A stretch of DNA of 33,931 nt, taken from positions 1 to 33,931 of the forward strand of contig CAYOAV010000017.1 in NCBI GenBank assembly GCA_964402055.1. The letters are read 5' to 3'. This stretch comes from UMGS363 sp964402055. Lineage in GTDB: Bacteria; Bacillota; Clostridia; Oscillospirales; Ruminococcaceae. The notes beneath the pieces are model-generated. The model had not been told where the DNA came from. It did not search any database and was given only the letters and a program-made list of their open reading frames with translations. A program made the translations under genes and the position numbers. Below, in pieces: positions 8,836 to 17,424 of the stretch (the stretch's first letter is position 1; each line of letters begins with the position of its first letter).

Positions 8836-8902
8836 AACTTTTCACACACTGTCGGTCTGTTGACTGCACGGTTTAAATTGTGTGCAAGGGTTGGTCTTTT
8901 TT
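8833..8902 (+). terminator. Conditional leader terminator of the PTS operon
   Basis: ACCAAC (8833-8838) pairs with GTTGGT (8890-8895), and CACACA (8843-8848) with TGTGTG (8879-8884); a T-run (8897-8902) follows. The 5' arm shares bases with the RAT hairpin, so the two structures exclude each other. Confidence 0.82.
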
Positions 8903-8942
8903 ATTACAAAAATTCTTTAATTTTTTAATAAGGAAACTAACT

Positions 8943-9791
8943 ATGAAAATCATTAAAGTTATAAACAACAATAATCTCTGCGTGCTTGATGATAAGGGCA
9001 GAGAACGGATAGTTTCAGGCAAGGGCATAGGCTTCGGCAGAAAATGCGGCGAAACAGTCGATGAGGCTTCAATACAGAAAACCTACCTCATAACCGATTC
9101 AAAGCTTCAGGAAAAAATGATTTCGCTTCTCAAAGAAATCCCTGGCGAATATATGAACTTCACCAACGATATGGTCGAGCATATTATGTCGGCTTACCCA
9201 GACAGGCTCAATGAATCCCTGCTTGTGACATTGAGTGACCATATTGCTTTTGCGATAGAGAGAAAGCAGAACGGAATTGAATTTACAAATCCTCTGCTTG
9301 ATTCGATAAGAGCAGCTTATCCATTGGAGCTTGAGCTTGGAAATTATTGCATTGAGCAGATGAAAAAAAGACTTTCCGTTTCAATGACGGAGGATGAAGC
9401 AGGCTTCATTGCGATGCATATTATCAACGCAAGGTTAGATACTAATATGAGTGCTGTTTACGACATCACAAAAATGATAAACGGCTGTGTTGAAATTGCG
9501 GAATATTTTTATGGAACAAAATTCGACAGATCTTCCGTTTCCTGCGAAAGATTTATCGTTCATCTTAAATATCTTGCACAAAGGCTTTTCAAAAACGAAC
9601 CGCTCCCTGAGCTTCTCAGCGATGACGGAGCATTTTCGGCAATAATACAGAAAAAATGCAAAAGCCAATATAAATGTGCATTATGCATACAGGATTATAT
9701 CCTTAAAACCTATAAAAAGGATATCAATCCCGATGAGCTTCTGACGCTCACGATACATCTGAAAAAAGTCAGCTCTGAAGCTGGTTTTTAA
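8943..9791 (+). CDS. licT: PRD-containing transcription antiterminator, LicT/BglG family
   Basis: This 282-residue protein binds a RAT RNA hairpin and prevents termination; its activity is set by PTS phosphorylation. It has an N-terminal RNA-binding domain (about 1-57, MKIIKVINNNNLCVLDDKG and GKGIGFG) and two PTS regulation domains, with the four expected histidines at His100, His159, His207 and His272, almost the same positions as in LicT. The ATG at 8943 is chosen over an upstream in-frame codon at 8880 because the latter lies inside the terminator and because the family starts with MKI. A RAT site sits in its own leader, so it most likely controls itself and the glucose PTS genes behind it. 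By context it serves a glucose role like GlcT; the symbol names the family. Confidence 0.93.
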   Translation: MKIIKVINNNNLCVLDDKGRERIVSGKGIGFGRKCGETVDEASIQKTYLITDSKLQEKMISLLKEIPGEYMNFTNDMVEHIMSAYPDRLNESLLVTLSDHIAFAIERKQNGIEFTNPLLDSIRAAYPLELELGNYCIEQMKKRLSVSMTEDEAGFIAMHIINARLDTNMSAVYDITKMINGCVEIAEYFYGTKFDRSSVSCERFIVHLKYLAQRLFKNEPLPELLSDDGAFSAIIQKKCKSQYKCALCIQDYILKTYKKDINPDELLTLTIHLKKVSSEAGF

Positions 9792-9814
9792 AAATCGGCA
9801 TAGAAGCTGATTTT
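9791..9814 (+). other. Hairpin between licT-type gene and ptsG
   Basis: AAAATCGGC (9791-9799) and GCTGATTTT (9806-9814) form a 9-bp stem with one G-T pair and a 6-base loop. Only four T follow within the stem, so it is at best a weak terminator; it may be a processing or stability hairpin. Confidence 0.4.
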
Positions 9815-9910
9815 GATAAAAAACGCTTATTATCATAACGGCAAGGTACCGGTCGGGGGATATAGGCAAAAATTAGCAATCCAAAAGGAAAAACTAAGGA
9901 GGAAAAATCT

Positions 9911-12046
9911 ATGAAGGATAAAATTTTCGGGGTTCTTCAAAGAGTTGGACGTTCATTTATGCTTCCGATCGCACTTCTGCCTGTTGCAGGTCTGCTTCTT
10001 GGCATAGGAAGCTCTTTTACAAATCCCACAACCATTGAAACCTACGGACTTTCAGGCATCATTTATGAGGGCGGCATACTTTACACCATTCTTGACGTTA
10101 TGAGCAAGACGGGCAGCGTTGTTTTTGATAACCTTGCGTTGCTGTTTGCGATGGGTGTTGCTATCGGTATGGCGAAAAAGGAAAAAGAGGTTGCGGCACT
10201 TTCTGGTGCTATCGGCTACCTCATTATGAATACAGCTATAAGTGCTTTGATTTCCGCAAAGGGCGGAGTTGAGACTATGGCGGCTAACTCCACTACCTCC
10301 GTTCTCGGAATCACCACACTTCAGATGGGTGTTTTCGGCGGTATTATAGTTGGATTAGGCGTTGCGGCACTACACAATAAATTCTATAAGATACAGCTTC
10401 CGCAGGTTCTTTCGTTCTTCGGCGGCACACGTTTCGTTCCGATAGTTACAAGCGTTGTTTATCTTATTGTCGGCGTGGTTATGTTCTATCTCTGGCCATT
10501 CGTTCAGCTTGGAATTGCACAGCTCGGTCAGCTTGTTCTTGAATCAGGCTATGCAGGAACATGGATATATGGTATACTTGAAAGAGCGTTGATTCCCTTT
10601 GGTCTTCATCATGTATTCTATATGCCTTTCTGGCAGACAGAGCTTGGCGGTGCGATGATAATTGACGGCGTTACAGTTCAGGGTGCACAGAACATCTTCT
10701 TTGCAGAGCTTGCTTCAAAGGCAACAGAGCATTTCTCCGTTTCAGCAACAAGGTTTATGTCGGGTAAATTCCCATTTATGATTTTCGGACTTCCTGCTGC
10801 AGCATTCGCAATGTACAGAGCTGCACGTCCTGAAAAGAAAAAGGTAGTAGGAGGACTTCTTCTTTCTGCGGCTCTCACATCAATGCTTACAGGTATTACA
10901 GAGCCTCTCGAATTTACATTCCTCTTTGTTGCTCCCGCAATGTATGTTGTTCACTGTATTCTTGCAGGTCTTTCCTATATGCTTATGCACATCTTCAATG
11001 TCGGCGTTGGTATGACCTTCTCGGGCGGTGCAATTGACCTTACGCTTTTCGGTATTCTTCAGGGCAATGAAAAGACAAACTGGATATGGATAGTTATTAT
11101 CGGTCTTATCTATGCTGTTGTTTACTATTTCGTATTCTATTTTATGATAACAAAGTTCAACTTCAAAACTCCTGGCAGAGAAGCTGATGATGAGGAAACA
11201 AAGCTTTACACTCGTAAGGATATGAACGAACGCAAGGCAAATACCTCCGCAAGGGCTTCGGACGGCTTTGACAGAGTTAGCGCTCTTATTGTAAAGGGTC
11301 TTGGCGGCAAGGCTAATCTTTCCGATGTTGACTGCTGTGCAACAAGACTTCGTGTTACAGTTAATAATGCAGAGCTTGTTCAGGATTCACTTCTTAAAGA
11401 GAGCGGTGCTTCGGGTGTTATCCATAAGGGCAATGGCGTTCAGGTTATTTACGGACCTCACGTTTCAGTTGTAAAGTCCAATCTTGAGGATTTCCTTGAT
11501 ACAGATATGGCTGATAAGGTTGATGAGCTTTTGGGTGAAGAAGCTGTTTCAGAGCCTGTACAGACAGAGGAAAAATCCAACGATACTTCCGCAAAATCAT
11601 CAGAGCTTTATGCACATCTCAACGGTACTGTAATTCCGCTTGAGCAGGTCGAGGACGAGGCTTTTTCAGAAAAGGTTCTTGGTGACGGTGTGGCAATTGA
11701 GCCGACAGAGGGCAAGCTTTATGCTCCCTGCGACGGTAAGGTCGATATGATATTTGACACAAAGCACGCTGTAAATCTTGTTTCCTCGGACGGCTGCGAG
11801 ATACTTCTTCACATCGGAATTGATACTGTTAAGCTCGGCGGTCAGTTCTTTGAGGCTCACGTTTCCGACGGTCAGGATATTCACAAGGGCGATCTGCTTA
11901 TCAGCTTTGATATTGACGGAATAAAGAACGCAGGCTACAAGGTGACAACACCGATGATCATTTGCAACACAGATGATTACAATTCAATCGAAGCTATCGC
12001 TTCGGGAAATATTTCCGCTGGCGAAAGAATATTAAAAATTAATTAA
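9911..12046 (+). CDS. ptsG: PTS glucose transporter, EIICBA
   Basis: This 711-residue membrane protein imports and phosphorylates a hexose, most likely glucose. The EIIC channel (about 1-400) starts with LQRVGRSFMLPIALLPVAGLLLGIG and contains LIPFGLHHVFYMPFWQTELGG and the GITEPLEFTFLFVAP loop. The EIIB domain (about 455-530) has phospho-Cys476 in DCCATRLRV. The EIIA domain (about 565-705) has the phospho-His634 in LLHIGIDTVKL. An AAGGAGG ribosome site precedes the ATG by about 7 bases. Glucose specificity is inferred from the family; N-acetylglucosamine or a maltose-like sugar cannot be excluded. It is followed after 14 bases by ptsH. Confidence 0.94.
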   Translation: MKDKIFGVLQRVGRSFMLPIALLPVAGLLLGIGSSFTNPTTIETYGLSGIIYEGGILYTILDVMSKTGSVVFDNLALLFAMGVAIGMAKKEKEVAALSGAIGYLIMNTAISALISAKGGVETMAANSTTSVLGITTLQMGVFGGIIVGLGVAALHNKFYKIQLPQVLSFFGGTRFVPIVTSVVYLIVGVVMFYLWPFVQLGIAQLGQLVLESGYAGTWIYGILERALIPFGLHHVFYMPFWQTELGGAMIIDGVTVQGAQNIFFAELASKATEHFSVSATRFMSGKFPFMIFGLPAAAFAMYRAARPEKKKVVGGLLLSAALTSMLTGITEPLEFTFLFVAPAMYVVHCILAGLSYMLMHIFNVGVGMTFSGGAIDLTLFGILQGNEKTNWIWIVIIGLIYAVVYYFVFYFMITKFNFKTPGREADDEETKLYTRKDMNERKANTSARASDGFDRVSALIVKGLGGKANLSDVDCCATRLRVTVNNAELVQDSLLKESGASGVIHKGNGVQVIYGPHVSVVKSNLEDFLDTDMADKVDELLGEEAVSEPVQTEEKSNDTSAKSSELYAHLNGTVIPLEQVEDEAFSEKVLGDGVAIEPTEGKLYAPCDGKVDMIFDTKHAVNLVSSDGCEILLHIGIDTVKLGGQFFEAHVSDGQDIHKGDLLISFDIDGIKNAGYKVTTPMIICNTDDYNSIEAIASGNISAGERILKIN

Positions 12047-12060
12047 AAGGAGAAATTACT

Positions 12061-12318
12061 ATGACTACTTTCAACTACACTATCAAGGACGAACTCGGAA
12101 TCCACGCAAGACCTGCAGGTCTTCTCGCAAAGGCTGCTAAGGCTCTTGACAGCACTGTTACTATCTCAAAGGGCGATAAGTCCTCTGCAGCTACAAAGCT
12201 TATGGCTCTTATGGGTATGGGAATCAAGTGCGGCGATACTGTTACAGTAACTATTGAGGGCGGCGATGAGGTTGCTTCTGAAAAGGCAATGAAGGAATTC
12301 TTTGAAGCAAATCTTTAA
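12061..12318 (+). CDS. ptsH: Phosphocarrier protein HPr
   Basis: This 85-residue protein relays phosphate from enzyme I to EIIA. Phospho-His15 lies in GIHARPAG. An ungapped alignment to Bacillus subtilis HPr over residues 14-55 (IHARPA to LMALMGMGI) puts Lys at position 46, where Firmicute HPr usually has the Ser phosphorylated by HPr kinase; the region reads SSAATKLMALMG. So Ser46-dependent catabolite repression through this protein is doubtful. An AAGGAG site lies just upstream. Codon use is strongly biased, as expected for an abundant protein. A 13-bp hairpin follows the stop codon. Confidence 0.96.
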   Translation: MTTFNYTIKDELGIHARPAGLLAKAAKALDSTVTISKGDKSSAATKLMALMGMGIKCGDTVTVTIEGGDEVASEKAMKEFFEANL

Positions 12319-12326
12319 TGCAAAAT

Positions 12327-12362
12327 TATCCCGACAGGAACGTTGAAAATCCTGTCGGGATA
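12327..12362 (+). other. Perfect 13-bp hairpin between ptsH and ppa
   Basis: TATCCCGACAGGA (12327-12339) pairs with TCCTGTCGGGATA (12350-12362) around a 10-base loop. No T-run follows; the ppa ribosome site GGGAGG starts a few bases downstream. It could be a 3'-end stabiliser or processing site that raises ptsH mRNA over the downstream genes. Confidence 0.8.
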
Positions 12363-12380
12363 TCAAGGGAGGCATATTTT

Positions 12381-12911
12381 ATGAATATCTGGCATGACAT
12401 TGATGAGGATAGAATTTATCCTACCGATTTTATTTCTGTAATCGAAATTTCAAAGGGGAGCAATATGAAATATGAACTGGATAAAAAAACAGGTATGCTC
12501 TCCCTTGACAGAATACTTTTTACAGCGACCTATTATCCGATGAATTATGGATTTATTCCAAGAACCTATGGTGACGACCACGACCCGCTTGATGTGCTTC
12601 TGCTATGCTCACAGCCGATATTGCCGATGACTATTGTAAGAAGCTACCCGATAGGAGTTATTTATATGGAGGACGGCGGTATGGGTGATGAGAAGATCAT
12701 CGCAATCCCATACGGCGACCCTACATATAACAGCTACACCGATATAAACGAGCTTCCACAGCATATTTTTGACGAAGTAAAGCATTTCTTCTCCGTTTAT
12801 AAGGAGCTTGAAAACAAAACTACTAACGTCAAGGAAACAGGTGGTCCTATCGAGGCGGTTGCTGTCATAGAAAGGGCAATTGAAAATTACAAAAAAGAAT
12901 TTGCGAATTGA
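12381..12911 (+). CDS. ppa: Inorganic pyrophosphatase, class I
   Basis: This 176-residue soluble enzyme hydrolyses pyrophosphate and so drives biosynthetic reactions forward. It shows the family order VIEISKGS...MKYELDKKTG, YYPMNYGFIPRTY, the metal-binding DDHDPLDVLLL (an H where Gly is common in DGDPLD), and GDEKIIAIPYGDP, ending with the helical HFFSVYKELE region. An in-frame ATG at 12318 overlaps the ptsH stop, but the ATG at 12381 has the AGGGAGG site and the family start, so it is chosen. It lies between ptsH and ptsI, an odd place for a housekeeping gene, and should be induced with the PTS. Confidence 0.95.
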   Translation: MNIWHDIDEDRIYPTDFISVIEISKGSNMKYELDKKTGMLSLDRILFTATYYPMNYGFIPRTYGDDHDPLDVLLLCSQPILPMTIVRSYPIGVIYMEDGGMGDEKIIAIPYGDPTYNSYTDINELPQHIFDEVKHFFSVYKELENKTTNVKETGGPIEAVAVIERAIENYKKEFAN

Positions 12912-12935
12912 CGAAAAACGAAAGGAATAAATATT

Positions 12936-14564
12936 ATGATAAAATATCAGGGTAAAGGCGTTTACGGTGCGGTTGCATACGGTAGAATATCCGTTTTCAA
13001 ACGTAAGGACGTAAGCGTTAAGCGTGAAAAAATTGAAGATACAGCTGCAGAGCTTGAAAAGCTTGAAAATGCAAAGAAAGCCGCAATAGAACAGCTCCGT
13101 GCGATTTACGAAAAGGCTCTTAAGGAAGTCGGAGAGGCAAATGCCGCAATTTTCGATATCCATATGATGATGGTTGAGGATGAGGATTACAACGAAGCTA
13201 TTACCGAGATGATAACAACGCAGAATGTCAACGCAGAGTATGCGGTTGCTGTTACGGGTGATAATTTCGCAGAGATGTTCGCCGCTATGGACGATGCATA
13301 TATGCAGGCAAGATCTGCCGATGTAAAGGATATATCCAACCGTATCATTAGCTGTCTTACAAGCGGTGCGGCGGCTGACGATACATCTGACGAGCCTGTT
13401 ATAATATGTGCTGACGACCTTGCTCCGAGTGAAACGGTTTCGCTTGACAAGGATAAGGTACTTGCGTTCGTTACGGCTCACGGTTCATCAAATTCACATA
13501 CGGCGATTCTTGCAAGAAATATGAATATCCCTGCGATAATCGGAGTTGGCGAGGAATTTTTATCCGCTGTAAAGGACGGAATGTCCGCTGTTGTCAACGG
13601 CTTTACAGGCGAGGTTTTCCTTGAACCTGATGAAAATACCATTGCTGAAGCGGAGAAAAAGCGTGCCGAGGAGCAGGAGAAAAAAGAGCTTCTCCAAAAG
13701 CTCAAGGGCAAGGAAAATGTGACCCTCAGCGGCAAAAAAATAAACATTTTTGCAAATATCGGCAGTGTTGACAACATTGGTGCAGTGCTTCTCAATGACG
13801 CTGGCGGAATAGGACTTTTCAGAAGCGAATTTTTGTATCTTGAAAATTCCGATTACCCTTCCGAGGACGAGCAGTTCAGAATTTACAGACGTGTACTTGA
13901 AAGTATGGCAGGCAAAAAGGTAATTATCCGTACACTTGATATCGGTGCAGATAAGCAGTGCGATTATTTCAACCTCAAAAAGGAGGAAAATCCTGCACTT
14001 GGCATAAGAGCGATAAGACTTTGCCTTAATCGTCCCGAAATTTTCAGAACCCAGCTCCGTGCGTTGTTCAGAGCGTCAGCTTTTGGAAATCTCGGAATTA
14101 TGTTCCCTATGATAGCGAATGTATGGGAGCTTGAAGAGATAATTTCCATCTGCGACAGCGTTAAGAATGAGCTGAAAAATGATGGTATCGAATATGCCGA
14201 GGATACAGAGCTTGGAATTATGATAGAAACGCCTGCGGCGGCTCTTATCAGTGATAAGCTTGCTCCGTTGGTTGACTTTTTCAGCGTTGGAACAAACGAC
14301 CTTACTCAGTATACGCTTGCCTGTGACAGACAGAACCCTGATATTGACCGTTTCTGTGATACTCACCATGAGGCTGTGCTTCGCCTTATTGAAATGGCGG
14401 CTGATAATGCACATAAGCACGGCAAATGGATAGGTATCTGCGGTGAGCTTGCGGCTGATACGGCTCTTACCGAGGAATTTATCAGAATGGGCATAGATGA
14501 GCTTTCAGTTTCACCATCATTTGTGCTTAAGGTCAGAGATAAAGTCAGATCAATTGACTGTTAA
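12936..14564 (+). CDS. ptsI: PTS enzyme I (phosphoenolpyruvate-protein phosphotransferase)
   Basis: This 542-residue cytoplasmic enzyme moves phosphate from PEP to HPr His15. It has the N-terminal HPr-binding domain, the swivelling phosphohistidine domain with His188 in HGSSNSHTAILARN, and the C-terminal PEP-binding TIM barrel with GIGLFRSEFLYL, IIRTLDIGADKQ, NPALGIRAIRL, FSVGTNDLTQYTLACDR and the active-site Cys in WIGICGELAAD. It is slightly shorter than the 570-residue average, through a short C-terminus. It is the last gene of the licT-ptsG-ptsH-ppa-ptsI operon and ends 21 bases before a strong terminator. Confidence 0.96.
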   Translation: MIKYQGKGVYGAVAYGRISVFKRKDVSVKREKIEDTAAELEKLENAKKAAIEQLRAIYEKALKEVGEANAAIFDIHMMMVEDEDYNEAITEMITTQNVNAEYAVAVTGDNFAEMFAAMDDAYMQARSADVKDISNRIISCLTSGAAADDTSDEPVIICADDLAPSETVSLDKDKVLAFVTAHGSSNSHTAILARNMNIPAIIGVGEEFLSAVKDGMSAVVNGFTGEVFLEPDENTIAEAEKKRAEEQEKKELLQKLKGKENVTLSGKKINIFANIGSVDNIGAVLLNDAGGIGLFRSEFLYLENSDYPSEDEQFRIYRRVLESMAGKKVIIRTLDIGADKQCDYFNLKKEENPALGIRAIRLCLNRPEIFRTQLRALFRASAFGNLGIMFPMIANVWELEEIISICDSVKNELKNDGIEYAEDTELGIMIETPAAALISDKLAPLVDFFSVGTNDLTQYTLACDRQNPDIDRFCDTHHEAVLRLIEMAADNAHKHGKWIGICGELAADTALTEEFIRMGIDELSVSPSFVLKVRDKVRSIDC

Positions 14565-14585
14565 ATTTCATTTGCAGCATATTAA

Positions 14586-14626
14586 AAACCACCGTACAAA
14601 GCAGATTTTTGTACGGTGGTTTTGTT
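14586..14626 (+). terminator. Strong terminator after ptsI, probably bidirectional
   Basis: AAACCACCGTACAAA (14586-14600) pairs perfectly with TTTGTACGGTGGTTT (14608-14622) around a 7-base loop. T-rich tails lie on both strands, so it likely also ends the convergent ABC operon, whose stop codon is at 14656. Confidence 0.9.
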
Positions 14627-14655
14627 ATTTTTTCCTACAGATTTTCACCCTAAAA

Positions 14656-17424
14656 TCAATTTCCGCTTACATTTGTAAGATTAAGGTGCTTTATCTTGCG
14701 TAGAGCGATGAGGTTCACTATCAATGCGAACAACGCTCCGACCGCACAGGCGTAAAGGCAGGCAGGTATGTTCGGTGTTCTGACATATCGGTTAGCTCCT
14801 GTTTCTATTATGCGTACTACGATATAGGAAAGTATTATCCCGAAGCCGCTTCCGAGGATAAGTCCGAGTATTGTCAGGATAATATTATCCTTATAGACAT
14901 ATGCTCGTGTTTCCTTTAAGGTGTAGCCGTTGATGCGCATTACGGCAAGCTCCCTTGCCTTTCTGTTTATCTGCATAACTATCTGATTGAGAAGCACGAG
15001 CAATGCCATAACCGCTGACAGAGCAAGGCATATCAGAATAACGAGGTTCACAGCGTCTGCACTTCTTTCAAATTCGCTGTTATCCCTTAATGAAAGGAAG
15101 CCGTCAATATCACGGACGCTTTCATATAAGCCGTCTATATCCCCTTTGAGCAGGAATACACATTCATCAGCGGCTTCTCCCATTGCATTTTCATAATAGC
15201 TGTCAGAGGTGACAAAAAGATGATAGGGCAGATAATGCTCAATAATGCCGATGATCTTAAATTCCCTCGGGTTGCCCTCGGAATCCATAAATTCGACTGT
15301 ACTGCCCTCTGAAAGCTCATTTTTCTCGGCACATTTTCTTGAAACGAATATACCGTCCTCTGGTATGGGAGCGGTGCTTTTCGTATCAATATCCCATACG
15401 TTCATAAATTCATTCAGCTTATCGGAATCTGAAGCCGCAACAATATGTGCCGTTTCCCAGCTGCCGCCGTCCACACGGAATTTTTTCAGCTTATCCTGAA
15501 TAACGGTGTAGCTTATGCCTTTTTTCTCCAAGACTTGCTCGAAATTCTCTTTTTCGCCGATGCTTGTATCAATGACCAGCCTGTTTTCATACATAAAATA
15601 CTTCTCAAACTGTATCACTGATGAATTTTCTATCGCAAGCTTGAGCGAAAAGCATATCACAAGCAACGCTATACAGCCGACAACTCCCATAATTGTCGTC
15701 ATCATACGTCCAGGGTCGCTAAGGACATTTTTTATCATAGTTTTTGAATAAAGGCTAAGCTTTTTATAGCTGCCCCATTTTTCAAAGAAAAATCCCTTTC
15801 CTCTTACAGGAACTTCTCCACGCAGAAGCTCCGTTGCAGGCATTTTTACAAGCTTTGCACAAGCCGCATAGGTTGCCGTAAGGAATATCGTCAGGCATAT
15901 TGCCGCCGTCAGAAGGGCTTCTTTCCACGCAAATGCAAGCGGTATTTTGCCAAGCAGGAAATTCGGCTTGAAGATATAATTTACAAGATTTTCAACTATG
16001 ACAACTCCTGCGACCCAGCCGAGAAGTATTCCAAGCAGAGCGCATAATGTGTTATATAGCATATAATGGTTCAGAATTTCCTTTGAGGTGAAGCCGAGAG
16101 CCTTTTGAGCGCCGATAAGCGTCCTCTGCTCATCTATCATTCTCGAAATTGCCGCATGGCATACTACGACAGCAACAAGCAGAAAAATTATTGACATTGA
16201 ATAGCTTAAACCATAAATTCCGTCAACAATGCTCTTTACTCCACGGATATCGCCGATATCGTTTCTGACCGAGATTATCCAGTCCTTCAGCTCAATATCC
16301 TTGACCCTTTCCTTTGCTTCTGAAAGCTCATCCTTTGCGTTTTCAAGCTCTGAAATGCTTTCTTCAAGCTCAATTTCCGCATTTTCAATATCAGTTTCCG
16401 ACTGCTTATATTCAAGGATAGAGCTTTTCAGCGGAAGTCCCATTTCACCAAAGGCTTCAAGCTGTTCCAAAGCAGAATCAAGCTCTGTATCAAGACCCAT
16501 ACCTGCAAGAGCCGTCTGAATTTCCGTCAGTGCATTTTCCAAAGCCTTTTTACTTTCGTCAATGCTTTTCTGTCCGTCTGCAATTTCCTTTTCACTGTCG
16601 GAAATTTTCTTCTCTGCTTCGGAAATTTCACCGCTTGCGTCATCGTAAAGGTAATTGAATCTTAACTCTGCACGTTCCTTTCCAAGCTGTTCAAGGCTTT
16701 CCTTAAATGCTTTTTCCTGCTCCGCATATTCATCGGAATAATAGTAATAATCATCTAGTGCGTTATTTTTTACATAGGCAGTGGTGTAACAGCCGCTGTA
16801 ATAATCAGAATCAAAAGCATCCTTAGCAAGCATTATGTAATATGAAGCCGAGCCAAGACCTTCTGTGCTTGAACCTCTTGCGTCCTTGACCGATGCACAG
16901 CAGAAAAACGGCTCGTTCACTATCGCTGTTATGGTAAAGCAATCCGAAAGGAGCTTGCCGTCATGCTCAAGGGTTATTTCATCGCCGATTTTTATATTAT
17001 GCTCATTGGCAAATTTCTGTTCAACCGCCGCTTCGTTATAATAGGTTGGCAAAGCTCCCTCGATAATGACAGGATCATTCATTTTTTTTGAGAAAGACCG
17101 TGCCTGAATGGTTATTTTTTCCCTTTCGCTATCCATAAGTGCCATTGCGGAATAGCCGCCCTCTGCACTATCAACGCCGCTCCACTCGGAAATTGCAGAA
17201 ATATCCTCCTCGGTGATGCCATTTGCACAGGCTATCTCCACCGATTCAAGATGATTTTTCACAAAATATCTATCCGTTTCCTTTAAAACAGCCGTTGCAG
17301 AGGATTGAAGTCCGAGAAAAATTGCAATGCTAGTTGCCGCAATAAATGCAACCGCAAAAAATGAAACGCCGTTTTTCTTAATGGTTCTGAAAAGGTACTT
17401 CGCCCTTGCTTTTCTTTTTACCAT
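14656..17424 (-). CDS. ABC transporter permease, FtsX/MacB type, with coiled-coil extracytoplasmic domain
   Basis: This 922-residue permease has one membrane segment near residues 19-39, a long extracytoplasmic part, three segments at about 408-426, 455-478 and 504-524, another at about 577-597, a second extracytoplasmic domain, and three more at the C-terminus (about 800-912). This is the duplicated FtsX arrangement of large exporters or mechanotransmission permeases. Between about 235 and 378 the outer domain is rich in Glu, Lys, Ser and Ala with heptad-like runs (EAEKKISDSEKEIADGQ, ELEESISELENAKDEL), a likely long coiled coil. Its start overlaps the preceding ATPase gene by 7 bases, so the two form one transporter. 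The substrate is unknown; such systems move peptides, lipids or lipoproteins, or control wall enzymes. Confidence 0.88.
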   Translation of the reverse strand: MVKRKARAKYLFRTIKKNGVSFFAVAFIAATSIAIFLGLQSSATAVLKETDRYFVKNHLESVEIACANGITEEDISAISEWSGVDSAEGGYSAMALMDSEREKITIQARSFSKKMNDPVIIEGALPTYYNEAAVEQKFANEHNIKIGDEITLEHDGKLLSDCFTITAIVNEPFFCCASVKDARGSSTEGLGSASYYIMLAKDAFDSDYYSGCYTTAYVKNNALDDYYYYSDEYAEQEKAFKESLEQLGKERAELRFNYLYDDASGEISEAEKKISDSEKEIADGQKSIDESKKALENALTEIQTALAGMGLDTELDSALEQLEAFGEMGLPLKSSILEYKQSETDIENAEIELEESISELENAKDELSEAKERVKDIELKDWIISVRNDIGDIRGVKSIVDGIYGLSYSMSIIFLLVAVVVCHAAISRMIDEQRTLIGAQKALGFTSKEILNHYMLYNTLCALLGILLGWVAGVVIVENLVNYIFKPNFLLGKIPLAFAWKEALLTAAICLTIFLTATYAACAKLVKMPATELLRGEVPVRGKGFFFEKWGSYKKLSLYSKTMIKNVLSDPGRMMTTIMGVVGCIALLVICFSLKLAIENSSVIQFEKYFMYENRLVIDTSIGEKENFEQVLEKKGISYTVIQDKLKKFRVDGGSWETAHIVAASDSDKLNEFMNVWDIDTKSTAPIPEDGIFVSRKCAEKNELSEGSTVEFMDSEGNPREFKIIGIIEHYLPYHLFVTSDSYYENAMGEAADECVFLLKGDIDGLYESVRDIDGFLSLRDNSEFERSADAVNLVILICLALSAVMALLVLLNQIVMQINRKARELAVMRINGYTLKETRAYVYKDNIILTILGLILGSGFGIILSYIVVRIIETGANRYVRTPNIPACLYACAVGALFALIVNLIALRKIKHLNLTNVSGN

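Larger units (their letters stand above)
8592..8942. other. 351-base intergenic region between amidase and licT-type gene
   Basis: The right half holds the PTS operon promoter, the RAT antiterminator site and the leader terminator (listed separately). In the left half (8592-8747) nothing was found beyond the GGGAG ribosome site of the amidase gene; no convincing amidase promoter could be picked. Confidence 0.6.

Noticed and set aside
12318..12380. ppa starting at the ATG overlapping the ptsH stop
   Set aside because: The added residues are encoded by the inverted-repeat hairpin and are not part of the pyrophosphatase family; the ATG at 12381 has the proper ribosome site.
12609..13481. 290-codon open frame on the minus strand across ppa and ptsI
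   Set aside because: It overlaps two well-identified genes in antisense, has low-complexity, cysteine- and phenylalanine-rich content, and no ribosome site.
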